Source: Metapseudomonas resinovorans DSM 21078 (GTDB taxonomy: Bacteria > Pseudomonadota > Gammaproteobacteria > Pseudomonadales > Pseudomonadaceae). From it: DNA of 64,000 bases. The position numbers were made by a program, and so were the translations under genes. The stretch covers positions 1-64,000 of the forward strand of contig NZ_AUIE01000013.1 of NCBI RefSeq assembly GCF_000423545.1, given 5' to 3'. This document shows, piece by piece, positions 22,500 to 32,184 of this stretch; the first letter of the stretch is position 1; each line of letters starts with the position of its first letter. The notes beneath the pieces are model-generated. The model did not search any database, was not told the origin of the DNA, and saw only the letters and a program-made list of their open reading frames with translations.

Positions 22500-23507
22500 A
22501 TGCCCATCCGCCACTGCATCGTTCACTTCATCGACAAGAAGCCCGACGGCAGCGCCGCCGTGCTGCATGCCCGGGATAGCGAGCTGGGCGAATCCCAGGC
22601 CATGGAAAACCTCCTGGCCGATCTCAACGAGAGCTACAACGCCAAGCAAGGCAAGGCGTGGGGCTTCTTCCATGAGGAATCCGGTGCCTATCCCTTCAGC
22701 GGCTGGCTGAAGGAGTACCAGGAAGGCACGCGCGACTTCACTGCCTTCAGCCGCCAGGCGGTCGAGCACCTGCAGAAACTGATGGAAGAGTCCAATCTCT
22801 CCACCGGTGGCCATGTGCTGTTCGCCCACTACCAGCAAGGCATGACCGATTACCTGGCCATCGCCCTGTTGCACCACAGCGAAGGCGTGGCGGTGACCGA
22901 CTCGCTGGAAGTGGCACCGGCCAAGCACCTGGACCTGAGCCAGTTGCACCTGGCTGCGCGCATCAACATCTCCGAATGGAAGAACAACCAGCAGTCGAAG
23001 CAGTACATCTCCTTCATCAAGGGCAAGAACGGCAAGAAGGTCTCGGACTACTTCCGCGACTTCATCGGCTGCCAGGAAGGCGTCGACCCGCCGAGCGAAA
23101 CCCGCACCCTGCTCAAGGCCTTCAGCGATTTCGTGGAAAGCGAGGACCTTGCAGAAGAGCAGGCCCGCGAGAAGACCAAGACCCTGGTCGACTACGCCAC
23201 GACGCAGGCAAAGATGGGCGAGCCAATCACCCTGGACGAGCTTTCCGGCCTGATCGACGAAGACCGCCCGCGCGCCTTCTACGAACACATCCGCAACAAG
23301 GATTACGGCCTGTCCCCGGAGATCCCGCCGGACAAGCGTACCCTCAGCCAGTTCCAGCGTTTCACTGGCCGCGCCGAGGGCCTGTCGATCAGCTTCGAAG
23401 CCCACCTGCTGGGCTCGAAGATCGAGTACGACGAAAGCCGCGACATGCTGATCATCCGGCAGTTGCCGACGCAGCTGAAAGATCAGCTGAAACGGCGTAA
23501 GGATTGA
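22500..23507 (+). CDS. yejK: Nucleoid-associated protein YejK/NdpA
   Basis: This is a 335-residue DNA-associated protein of the 37-kDa nucleoid-associated family (PF04245). It begins [17 protein letters not shown] and contains the conserved [14 protein letters not shown]-type segment ([30 protein letters not shown], about 181-210). The family is a minor component of the nucleoid; its exact role is unclear. GAGAGCGAAGATCC precedes the ATG. It is a monocistronic unit closed by a strong terminator. Confidence 0.93.
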   Translation: MPIRHCIVHFIDKKPDGSAAVLHARDSELGESQAMENLLADLNESYNAKQGKAWGFFHEESGAYPFSGWLKEYQEGTRDFTAFSRQAVEHLQKLMEESNLSTGGHVLFAHYQQGMTDYLAIALLHHSEGVAVTDSLEVAPAKHLDLSQLHLAARINISEWKNNQQSKQYISFIKGKNGKKVSDYFRDFIGCQEGVDPPSETRTLLKAFSDFVESEDLAEEQAREKTKTLVDYATTQAKMGEPITLDELSGLIDEDRPRAFYEHIRNKDYGLSPEIPPDKRTLSQFQRFTGRAEGLSISFEAHLLGSKIEYDESRDMLIIRQLPTQLKDQLKRRKD

Positions 23508-23542
23508 CCTGATGCCACGCGGTGTGCGCAGCGCACCCTACG

Positions 23543-23574
23543 AAAAGGCCCGGCGCGATTGCCGGGCTTTTTTT
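23543..23574 (+). terminator. Rho-independent terminator of yejK
   Basis: CCCGGC, loop GCGATT, GCCGGG, then CTTTTTTT. A smaller dyad GTGCGCAGCGCAC precedes it at 23523-23535. The A-rich left flank makes it partly bidirectional. Confidence 0.9.
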
Positions 23575-23590
23575 GTTCCAGAGGTGAACC

Positions 23591-23618
23591 TGTAGGGGTA
23601 AATGAATTCGCCTCTACA
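23591..23618. repeat. REP-like palindrome
   Basis: TGTAGGGG and CCTCTACA arms (7 of 8 pairs) surround TAAATGAATTCG. This matches the pseudomonad type with a GAATTCATTCGC centre. It sits between the converging yejK and GST genes. Confidence 0.65.
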
Positions 23619-23625
23619 AGAAAGA

Positions 23626-24561
23626 TCAGCGCGCTTCGATACGGAACCCGAGCCGCGGGAAGTGCACATGCACCACCCCGGCGCGTTCGTCCTGGCGACG
23701 CAGGATGATTTCCTCGCGACCCACGAACACCAGCTCGCCCTCCACCGGGTCGACGCCATAGTCGGTGGCCGCCACCGCCACCTTCTGCCCGGGCGCGAAA
23801 CCGTTGGGGTCGACGAAATCCTCCACCGGCAGCGCCGCGGGCGTGGCGTTGCGGGCGATATCCACAGCCTCGGCGGCGGACAACGGGCTGCTGGCACCCT
23901 CGCCGAAGCCCAGTACCCGGCCAAACCAGGCCGCCACCTCCGGGTAGTCGTCCACCAGTGGCGCGGTGACCGGGGTGCCCTTGAGGAACCAACAGCAGTG
24001 TGCCAGGGAGAAGTCGGCCACCGAGGGTTCGCCGAAGAGGAAGTCGCCTTCGCTGCGTTCCAGTTGCTGTTGCAGTCGCCCCATCAGCACCGGCCAGTTG
24101 CTGCGGGCTTGCTCCAGCGGCAAGCGGGTGCTGCTGCCGCCGGAGAACAGCTTGGCCCGGTCGGCGAGGAAGGCCTGCTGCACGGCTGGCGGCAGCTGGC
24201 CCATGCGCACGGCGATGGATTCGGGCTGGAACACCAGGGTCACGGTGTGCTGGAAGATCACCGAGTCCACCCACAGGGCAAAACTGGCGACATTGAATTC
24301 CTGGCCTTCCGGGAACAGCGCCGGACCGGACTTTTCCGCTTCCAGGCGGCGTGCGATCAGTGCAGTGTCGCAGTAGATGTCGGCGCCCACCTGCAGCACC
24401 GGGGTCTTGCGATAGCCGCCGGTCAACGGCATCAGGTCAGGCTTGGGCATGATCCGGGGGATTTCCACCGAGCGCCACGACAGCTGTTTGAAGCCGAGCA
24501 TCAGCCGCGCCTTCTTGGCGAAGGGGGATTGCTCGTACTGGTGCAGGATGAGTTCGGACAT
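23626..24561 (-). CDS. Glutathione S-transferase family protein with C-terminal extension
   Basis: This is a 311-residue protein. An N-terminal thioredoxin-like GST domain spans about 1-80 (MSELILHQYEQSPFAKKARLML, and KTPVLQVGADIYCDTALIARRL with the cis-Pro and glutathione-contacting region). An alpha-helical GST C-domain follows to about 215. It is about 90 residues longer than usual GSTs. The extra C-terminal part (about 225-311) has strands such as AVAATDYGVDPVEGELVFVGREEIILRR and is a separate small domain not assigned here. The substrate is unknown. The ATG at 24561 has AGCGGAGCC upstream. Confidence 0.8.
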   Translation of the reverse strand: MSELILHQYEQSPFAKKARLMLGFKQLSWRSVEIPRIMPKPDLMPLTGGYRKTPVLQVGADIYCDTALIARRLEAEKSGPALFPEGQEFNVASFALWVDSVIFQHTVTLVFQPESIAVRMGQLPPAVQQAFLADRAKLFSGGSSTRLPLEQARSNWPVLMGRLQQQLERSEGDFLFGEPSVADFSLAHCCWFLKGTPVTAPLVDDYPEVAAWFGRVLGFGEGASSPLSAAEAVDIARNATPAALPVEDFVDPNGFAPGQKVAVAATDYGVDPVEGELVFVGREEIILRRQDERAGVVHVHFPRLGFRIEAR

Positions 24562-24597
24562 GGCAGGGCTCCGCTGCTGTTGGGATAGTGCGGCAGC

Positions 24598-24915
24598 TTA
24601 GCCGCTCACTTCGGCGAGGCGTACCTTTTCGGCGCACTCCCAGCCCTGTATCAACGCCTCTTTGACCGCCTTCTTCATGCGCTTGATGGCGATCTCCCGG
24701 CGAAGGGCTTCGCCCTTGTCGGCGCAGGCCTCGACGAACACCAGGGCCTGCGCCGGGCTGGAATGGAAGAAGCGCGCGCCCTTGCCGCTCTGATGCTGGG
24801 CGAAACGCCGCTGCGGGTCGTCGCTGATACCGCAGTAGAGGGCTCCGTTTTCGGCACGCACCAGGTAGACGAACCAGGGCTTGGCAGCAGGGACGGCGTC
24901 GACGTGTTCGGGCAT
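24598..24915 (-). CDS. GIY-YIG nuclease-superfamily protein (UPF0213/YhbQ-like)
   Basis: This is a 105-residue single-domain protein. The GIY-YIG motif is seen as [17 protein letters not shown] (about 14-30), followed by [14 protein letters not shown] and the helix containing the conserved Glu ([12 protein letters not shown]). This is the stand-alone bacterial type (YhbQ/UPF0213); some members have nuclease activity, but function in the cell is unsettled. The start at 24915 was chosen because AGGA lies 8 bases upstream; the frame is open 14 codons further but without a site. Confidence 0.88.
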   Translation of the reverse strand: MPEHVDAVPAAKPWFVYLVRAENGALYCGISDDPQRRFAQHQSGKGARFFHSSPAQALVFVEACADKGEALRREIAIKRMKKAVKEALIQGWECAEKVRLAEVSG

Positions 24916-24963
24916 TGCGGGGTCCTGTTGGAAGGCCGCCGCATTAGGCAATGCCATACCACC

Positions 24964-25449
24964 TCAAGACAAGTCCTTCAGCGCCCCCGTGCGGTAGGCA
25001 GCCAGCCCCCGCGCGGCCTGCTTGCGGATGGCGTTCTGTACCGGCGGCAACCAGCCCAGCAGCGTCCCCTTGGCCCCCAGGGCCTGCCGGGCCCAGCGCC
25101 AGAGGTCGAAGCTGTCGTGGTGCTCGATGATCTTGCCGTCGGAGAAAAGGAAGCGGGCCTGGATACGGTTCTCCACCATGCGCCCGGTCTGGCTGAACAG
25201 GTAAGTGGCCACCCAGTTGGCACGACCGCTGAGGTCGTCGGCCTCGACGCTGTCGAAGGTGAGGCTGAACTGCTGGGCGCGGCTGGCGAGCATGCGCCAC
25301 ATATCGACGGCCTCCTGGCCGTTCAGGTCAGTGAACACGGGATCGCTGAAGTGCACATCAGGGCTGTAGCAGGCCGCCATGGTCTCGGCGTCAAGCTGCT
25401 GAAAGGCCTGATAGAAGCGGGTGATGAGTTCGGCATTGGGGTGAGCCAT
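24964..25449 (-). CDS. NTF2-like / SnoaL-type protein
   Basis: This is a 161-residue protein with a cone-shaped NTF2-like alpha+beta fold. It begins MAHPNAELITRFYQAFQQLD, followed by DVHFSDPVF and later FLFSDGKIIEHHDSFDLWRWA, the typical SnoaL-like pattern. Such proteins can be isomerases, hydratases or ligand binders; no function can be assigned. The ATG at 25449 has CGGAG before it. It is divergent from the GlxA/AraC regulator, which may control it. Confidence 0.82.
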   Translation of the reverse strand: MAHPNAELITRFYQAFQQLDAETMAACYSPDVHFSDPVFTDLNGQEAVDMWRMLASRAQQFSLTFDSVEADDLSGRANWVATYLFSQTGRMVENRIQARFLFSDGKIIEHHDSFDLWRWARQALGAKGTLLGWLPPVQNAIRKQAARGLAAYRTGALKDLS

Positions 25450-25503
25450 GGGCAACTCCGGTAGGCGGATATGCATTGAAGTATTGACCCGGATGGGCCA
25501 GAC

Positions 25504-25546
25504 GGCGATTGGCTGCATCGCCAACTTTGTGTCAATAATCGCCAAC
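25504..25546. promoter_or_regulatory. Direct repeats ATCGCCAAC 21 bp apart, candidate AraC-type operator
   Basis: ATCGCCAAC occurs at 25517-25525 and again at 25538-25546, a 21-bp period (two helix turns). An inverted copy, GGCGATT, is at 25504-25510. TTGGC-N6-GCCAA forms a dyad around 25510-25524. The sites lie in the 116-base divergent region between the NTF2-like gene and the regulator, as expected for an AraC-family binding site. No binding data. Confidence 0.5.
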
Positions 25547-25565
25547 CCCATCGTGAGCCCTGCCC

Positions 25566-26513
25566 ATGATCCGCGTCGCCCTCTTCGTCTGCCCGCAGAC
25601 TGTCTGCTCCAGCCTGGCCACTGCCGATGATGCCTTTCGCCTGGCGAACCAATTGGCTGGGGAACCCCTGTTCCAGGTGCAGCGTTTCAGTCGCGACGGC
25701 CGACCTGTGGATATCGGCATGGCCGAGGTGCGGGTTGACGGTGACCTGGCCCTGGCGGAGTCGGCTGACCTGGTGCTGCTGACCGCCACCGGCCCCGCGG
25801 TGGAGAAGACGCTGGCCGCCAACCATGAGCTGCTGCCCTGGCTGGCCGCGCGGCCAGATACGCAGCAACTCGCCAGCCTCTGCAGCAGCGCCTTCCTGCT
25901 GGCCGCTTCGGGACGGCTCGACGGCCGCCGCGCTACGACTCACTGGGCCCTGGCGCCGGCCTTTCGCAAACGTTATCCACAGGTGCGCCTGGAATCGGAC
26001 GCTCTGCTGACCGAAGACGGCAACCTGTTCTGTTCGGGCGGCGCCCAGGCCGGACTGGACCTCTGCCTGCACCTGATCGGTTGGCATGGAGGCGACTGGC
26101 TCGCGCAACGGGTAGCCGGCGCCATGGTGTTCGATAGGGAACGCGGACGCCAATCACGTTTCGCCCCGTTGCTGCCGACCGCCGGCAGCGACGACCCGCA
26201 GATCGGCCCCTTGCTGCTCTGGTTGCAACGCAACCTGTCCGAGCCTCTTGATCTGGACGCCCTGGCGCAGCGCGCCCACTGCTCGAGCCGCACCCTGCTG
26301 CGGCGCTTCAGGGCTGCCACGGGCCTCACCCCGAATGCCTACCTGCAGCGCCTGCGCATCAGCGCTGCACAGACGGCCATGCGCAACCCGGCGCGCTCCC
26401 TGGAACAGGTAGCGTCCCAGGTGGGCTACGCCGACAGGGCGACCTTCGCCAAGTTGTTCAAGCAGCTATGCGGGGAAACGCCGGGGGCCTTCAGGCGGCG
26501 GTTGCGAGGGTGA
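25566..26513 (+). CDS. GlxA-family (DJ-1/PfpI-AraC) transcriptional regulator
   Basis: This is a 315-residue regulator. An N-terminal DJ-1/PfpI-like amidotransferase-fold sensor domain spans about 1-190 (the nucleophile-elbow region is LASLCSSAFLLAASG). A C-terminal AraC helix-turn-helix pair spans about 215-312 (LDLDALAQRAHCSSRTLLRRF and SLEQVASQVGYADRATFAKLFKQ). GlxA-type regulators often respond to amines such as betaine or arginine-derived compounds; the ligand here is unknown. Divergence from the NTF2-like gene suggests that gene as target. The ATG at 25566 follows GAGCCCTGCCC, a weak site. Confidence 0.88.
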   Translation: MIRVALFVCPQTVCSSLATADDAFRLANQLAGEPLFQVQRFSRDGRPVDIGMAEVRVDGDLALAESADLVLLTATGPAVEKTLAANHELLPWLAARPDTQQLASLCSSAFLLAASGRLDGRRATTHWALAPAFRKRYPQVRLESDALLTEDGNLFCSGGAQAGLDLCLHLIGWHGGDWLAQRVAGAMVFDRERGRQSRFAPLLPTAGSDDPQIGPLLLWLQRNLSEPLDLDALAQRAHCSSRTLLRRFRAATGLTPNAYLQRLRISAAQTAMRNPARSLEQVASQVGYADRATFAKLFKQLCGETPGAFRRRLRG

Positions 26514-26543
26514 CACATGGACTGGCGGACCTTCGGCCCGCTT

Positions 26544-26559
26544 GGCGAATGAATTCGCC
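26544..26559. repeat. REP-like palindrome GGCGAAT-GA-ATTCGCC
   Basis: A perfect 7-bp stem with a 2-base loop, matching the centre of the repeat at 23591. It lies between the convergent 3' ends of the GlxA regulator and dauR. Confidence 0.65.
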
Positions 26560-26577
26560 CCGACAGGGAGCGTTGGG

Positions 26578-27210
26578 CTAGGCCGACTCTTCCTTCAATT
26601 CCTTGAGGTGCTTGTAGACCGTGGCACGCCCCATGTTGAGGACATTGGCCACGTAATTGGCGGCACTCTTGCCCTTGAAGGCACCTTCGGCATGCAGGGC
26701 CAGGACCAGCTCGCGCTTGTGTTCGCGGGTCAGCAGGTTGAGGCCGAGTTGGCGCTGGCGCAGCCAGTTGTGCAGGAAGGTGTTGATGCGCTCCTGCCAG
26801 TCGTCGCGGAACAGCGCATCGGGCTGGGGGATCAGCTTGCTGGAGGAAAGGAACAGGTCGAGGGCCGCCTTGGCCGCCTCGAACAGGGAGATGTTCAGGT
26901 TGATGCAGAGCACGGCGACCGGCGCGCCTTGGGCGTCGCGCAACACGGTGCTCATGGAACGGATCTTCTGGCCGTCCCAGTTGAGCTTCTCGTAAGGGCC
27001 GATGGTCCGCTCGTCCACGTCCTCGCTGAGCATGTCCTCCAGTGCGGCATCGTCACCCACACATCGCTTGGAGATGTTGTTGGCGATGTAGTCGATCTTC
27101 TGCGTACGCAGGTCGTGCAGCACGACCTCGGCATGGGGGAAGAACAACGTGGCAATGGCGTCGGCGATAGCTCGGTAGTTATCCAGGGCGAGGTCTGGGC
27201 GGGGGGTCAT
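26578..27210 (-). CDS. dauR: Transcriptional regulator DauR (PAS-like, YheO-type)
   Basis: This is a 210-residue regulator. A YheO-like PAS domain spans about 8-120 (AIATLFFPHAEVVLHDLRTQKIDYIANNISKR, with STVLRDAQGAPVAVLCINLNI). A C-terminal helix-turn-helix spans about 165-205 (AANYVANVLNMGRATVYKHLKELKE). It is third in a unit with dauB and dauA, the order of the P. aeruginosa dauBAR operon, where DauR represses the operon and D- or L-arginine relieves it. The ATG at 27210 has AGGAG 8 bases upstream. It follows dauA by 79 bases. Confidence 0.87.
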   Translation of the reverse strand: MTPRPDLALDNYRAIADAIATLFFPHAEVVLHDLRTQKIDYIANNISKRCVGDDAALEDMLSEDVDERTIGPYEKLNWDGQKIRSMSTVLRDAQGAPVAVLCINLNISLFEAAKAALDLFLSSSKLIPQPDALFRDDWQERINTFLHNWLRQRQLGLNLLTREHKRELVLALHAEGAFKGKSAANYVANVLNMGRATVYKHLKELKEESA

Positions 27211-27289
27211 GGAGCGGCTCCTGGAGCGGAAAGATCGGCGCCGGGCGCGGGGCCCGGCGCAGCGAGTGTGGCGCAAAGCGCCCGCGTCG

Positions 27290-29381
<2,092 letters not shown>

Positions 29382-29400
29382 GGGGACGCTCCCGAAGAGT

Positions 29401-29440
29401 GGATATAAACAATTTGTCCATATTGGACTTTTAAGTTTAC
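29401..29440 (-). promoter_or_regulatory. Candidate DauR operator/promoter of dauBAR
   Basis: GTCCA-TAT-TGGAC is a perfect dyad at 29416-29428. It is nested in an outer pair TAAAC (29406-29410) and GTTTA (29435-29439) with nearly the same centre. The AT-rich 40-base island lies 20-60 bases upstream of the dauB ATG, in sharp contrast to the GC-rich surroundings. TTTATA-type sequence on the minus strand near 29403-29409 could be a -10 box. The assignment to DauR is inferred from position. Confidence 0.55.
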
Positions 29441-29521
29441 ACCAGCAAGGGGACGACGACCCGGATGTAAGAGAATGGCGCGTGTGTGTAAGCAATGCAG
29501 CGCCTGTAGGGAGGACACCGC

Positions 29522-29559
29522 GCGGGAGCGAGATTGCACGCGAGTCAATTCGCCCCCGC
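29522..29559. repeat. Imperfect REP-like palindrome
   Basis: GCGGG and CCCGC ends enclose AGCGAGATTGCACGCGAG and TCAATTCGCC, a diverged pseudomonad REP with mismatches. It lies between dauB's 5' region and the downstream end of the DUF481 gene. Confidence 0.55.
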
Positions 29560-29579
29560 AGGTGCTGGTGGAGCCGCCT

Positions 29580-30584
29580 TTACCAGCCGACGCCGAATCC
29601 GACGGTGTAGCGGGTTTCGTCGATTTCACCGTCGGCGCCGCTGACCTGGTCCTTCTCCGCCTTCATGTTGAGTGAGGCCCAGTCGGTCAGCTTGTAGCGC
29701 AGGCCCACTTCGGCATCCAGGGAGTAGTCGGCGGTATTGTCCAGGGGGCGACCGATTTCACCGGTGGTGAAGAGTTCCACCGTCTTGCCCACCAGGTAGC
29801 GGTTGTAGTCCCACTTGGTACTCAGGGAGTAGAAGTTCTCCTTCTCGCCATTGGAGAACTGATAGTCGCTACGGTTGACCAGGCCGGCCAGGGAGAACGC
29901 GCCCAGTTCGTCGTCCCAGAACTGGTAACCGGGGCCGGTACCCAGGGTGCGCTGGCGTTCGAGTTCTTCGATCTTGTCGCGCTTGTACTCGCCACGGCCC
30001 TGCCAGAAGAATTTCTCGGTGATGAAGCGATCGAGGGCGTACTCGGTTTCCCAGTTGTCCGTGGTCTTCACGTCGTCGGTGAACTCGCGGTTGTACTCGC
30101 CGGAGGCGTTGTGCCGCCATCGGCCGTGGCGGGCCTTGGTGTTGAAGTCGACGTCGTAGTCGTCGGTGTCCTTCTCCGCCCGCTTGTAATCCAGGGACAG
30201 ATCGACGTTGCCCGTCCAGGTCAGGTCCTCGACCAGGGGCTTGGGCTTCATGATCTGCTCGATGCTGGCCAGCTCTACTTCCTTGGGCGCTTCGCCGTTG
30301 GCCAGGATGACCTTGCCTTCGTCGGCGCGCTGCAGGGACTTGGCCCGTTCGCCGTCGATGTCGCCTTGCTTGATCAGCAGCTCACGGTCGCTTTCCAGCG
30401 TGGCGACTTTCTTCCAGTCCAACGGGATAGTGCCGCCGTAGTCGGTTTCAAGGACCAACTTGCCGCCGTCGAAGACGCGAATGGTGCCGGTAAGACGGTC
30501 GCCGTTCTTCAACCAGACGGTGTCAGCGAAAACGGCGGAGGATGCGGCGGCAAGCGCCACGCAAAGCAGGGTTCTGGACAACAT
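29580..30584 (-). CDS. DUF481 outer-membrane-type protein, copy 1
   Basis: This is a 334-residue exported protein. The signal peptide MLSRTLLCVALAAASSAVFA is followed by DTVWLKNGDRLTGTIRVFDGGKLVLETDYG, a small beta N-domain. A DUF481 region (about 120-334) of alternating amphipathic strands follows, ending YTVGFGVGW, an aromatic C-terminus typical of outer-membrane beta-barrels. E. coli YdiY belongs to this family; no function is established. It is about 50% similar by eye to the next gene upstream, so they are tandem paralogues. It is 129 bases downstream of that copy. Confidence 0.87.
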   Translation of the reverse strand: MLSRTLLCVALAAASSAVFADTVWLKNGDRLTGTIRVFDGGKLVLETDYGGTIPLDWKKVATLESDRELLIKQGDIDGERAKSLQRADEGKVILANGEAPKEVELASIEQIMKPKPLVEDLTWTGNVDLSLDYKRAEKDTDDYDVDFNTKARHGRWRHNASGEYNREFTDDVKTTDNWETEYALDRFITEKFFWQGRGEYKRDKIEELERQRTLGTGPGYQFWDDELGAFSLAGLVNRSDYQFSNGEKENFYSLSTKWDYNRYLVGKTVELFTTGEIGRPLDNTADYSLDAEVGLRYKLTDWASLNMKAEKDQVSGADGEIDETRYTVGFGVGW

Positions 30585-30713
30585 AAAGCGGCTTCTTTGC
30601 TCGGGGTCTCAAAAAAAGCCGGGCATTATCCTTATGACCGACGGCAGAGCAAGGACTGACCGACCTGCGCCCGCCGAGTTCCAGAAAATCGATGGACGTG
30701 ACCGGTTTGAGCC

Positions 30714-31712
30714 CTACCAGCCGATGCCGACACCAATCAGGTAGTGCCGGTCAGACGACGTGTCGCCCAGGCCCCTCACCTGGTCCAGTTCGTAGAGCAA
30801 GGACAATCTCGCCCAGTCATTGAGCCGGTAGCGCAGGCCGAATTCGCTGTCGAGCACATAATCGATCTCCTCGATATGCGGCACCTGGAGCTGGGCCTTG
30901 GAATAGAGCTCGAAGCGAGTCCCCCAGATCAGCCGCTTGAAGTCCCACTCGAAGGAATAGGCATTGAAGTCCAGGTCGTCGGCGTCGCTTTCCAGCTGGA
31001 AACGCGTGAGCTGGGCAATCAGGTCGAAACGGCCCAGTTCGTTGTCCCAGAAGCGGTAGCCGGGACCAACGCCGTACGCGCGCTGGCGATTGAAGAACTG
31101 GAAGTCGTCGTTGTCCTGGTCATAGCTGCCACGTACGAACCAGTGCTGGGTCAGGAAACGGTCGAGGTCGTACTCTATCTCCCAGTTGTCCTCGGTACGC
31201 TCTCCGTTCTTGGTTTCCTTCTCGAACTGGCCACTCAGTACATGGCGCCAGCGGCCGTGCTCGACGCGGGTGTCGCCCTTGAGCTTCCACTCGTCCTTGC
31301 TGTCCTCGTTGCGTTCCATGTCCAGCTTGGCGTCGAGATTGCCTTCCCAGATGCGGTCCTTGAGAACGGGCCGCGGCGGCACCATCTGGCGGATGCTGGC
31401 CAAAGGCACCGTCTCGCTCGTGCCGTTCTCCAACCGCACCATGCCCTTGCCCGCTGCATCCAGGCTGCGGCTATGCTGGCTGTCGAGTCCCTCACGCTTG
31501 ATCAGCAGCGGTTTCTCCGAACGGAGGGTGTCGATATCCTTCCAGTCGATCAGCACCTGGCCGGCGTATTTGGTCTTCAATGCCAGTTTGCCGCCATCCA
31601 GCACGATAATTTCGCCTGTCAGGCGATCACCGTTGTTCAACCAGACGGTGTCCGCCCAAAGGGGCGAGCAGGCCAGACACAGAATCAGAGCACTCAGGCT
31701 ACGGAGCAGCAT
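30714..31712 (-). CDS. DUF481 outer-membrane-type protein, copy 2
   Basis: This is a 332-residue paralogue of the neighbouring gene. The signal peptide MLLRSLSALILCLACSPLWA is followed by DTVWLNNGDRLTGEIIVLDGGKLALKTKYAG. A DUF481 barrel with the shared landmarks WEIEYDLDRFLTQHWF and GPGYRFWDNELGRFDL follows, and the end YLIGVGIGW has a terminal Trp. Function is unknown; the location is inferred to be the outer membrane. The start ATG at 31712 overlaps the start codon of the divergent ATL gene on the other strand. No ribosome site is visible before it, so the mapped start or its expression is uncertain. Only the signal peptide supports this start. Confidence 0.84.
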   Translation of the reverse strand: MLLRSLSALILCLACSPLWADTVWLNNGDRLTGEIIVLDGGKLALKTKYAGQVLIDWKDIDTLRSEKPLLIKREGLDSQHSRSLDAAGKGMVRLENGTSETVPLASIRQMVPPRPVLKDRIWEGNLDAKLDMERNEDSKDEWKLKGDTRVEHGRWRHVLSGQFEKETKNGERTEDNWEIEYDLDRFLTQHWFVRGSYDQDNDDFQFFNRQRAYGVGPGYRFWDNELGRFDLIAQLTRFQLESDADDLDFNAYSFEWDFKRLIWGTRFELYSKAQLQVPHIEEIDYVLDSEFGLRYRLNDWARLSLLYELDQVRGLGDTSSDRHYLIGVGIGW

Positions 31713-32097
31713 GGTCGGTAAGCAGAAGAAGGAAGAGGCGCCAGAGCATGCATGGGCGGACTTGCCAACGGCAAGCGTGGACATCCGCCGCGAGGCGCTT
31801 TACCTCACCCTGGCGCAAGTGCCGGAGGGCAAGGTGGTGACTTACGGCCAGTTGGCCGAGCTGGCGGGGCTTGGCCGCGCCGCGCGCTGGGTCGGGCGAA
31901 CCCTGAGCCAGCTGCCCAGCGGCACCCAGCTGCCCTGGCACCGCGTCCTGGGGGCCGGCGGACGCTTCAGCCTGGCCCTTGGAACGCCATCCGGCAACGA
32001 GCAGCGGGCACGTTTGCGGGCTGAAGGGGTCAGTATCCAGAACGATCGGGTGGACATGCGTCGGCACGGCTGGCATCCCATGCCACCCAAGGGTTAG
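31711..32097 (+). CDS. Alkyltransferase-like protein (ATL, MGMT family without the active cysteine)
   Basis: This is a 128-residue protein of the methylated-DNA-cysteine methyltransferase fold. The MGMT active-site motif PCHR is replaced by PWHR (LPWHRVLGAGGRFSL), which defines alkyltransferase-like proteins. These bind O6-alkylguanine and hand it to nucleotide excision repair rather than repairing it themselves. The DNA-binding helix VVTYGQLAELAGLGRAARWVGRTL is intact. The longest start (ATG 31711) overlaps the divergent DUF481 ATG. In-frame TTG 31762 or GTG 31777 would give about 111 or 106 residues and would leave room for a divergent promoter. Confidence 0.85.
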   Translation: MVGKQKKEEAPEHAWADLPTASVDIRREALYLTLAQVPEGKVVTYGQLAELAGLGRAARWVGRTLSQLPSGTQLPWHRVLGAGGRFSLALGTPSGNEQRARLRAEGVSIQNDRVDMRRHGWHPMPPKG

Positions 32098-32184
32098 AGT
32101 GCGCCCTGCCCTATTGCCCGCCTCTTTCCTGCACGCCATGAGCAACCCAATGCCCAGCACCACGCTTTTCGGATTGCACCGCTA

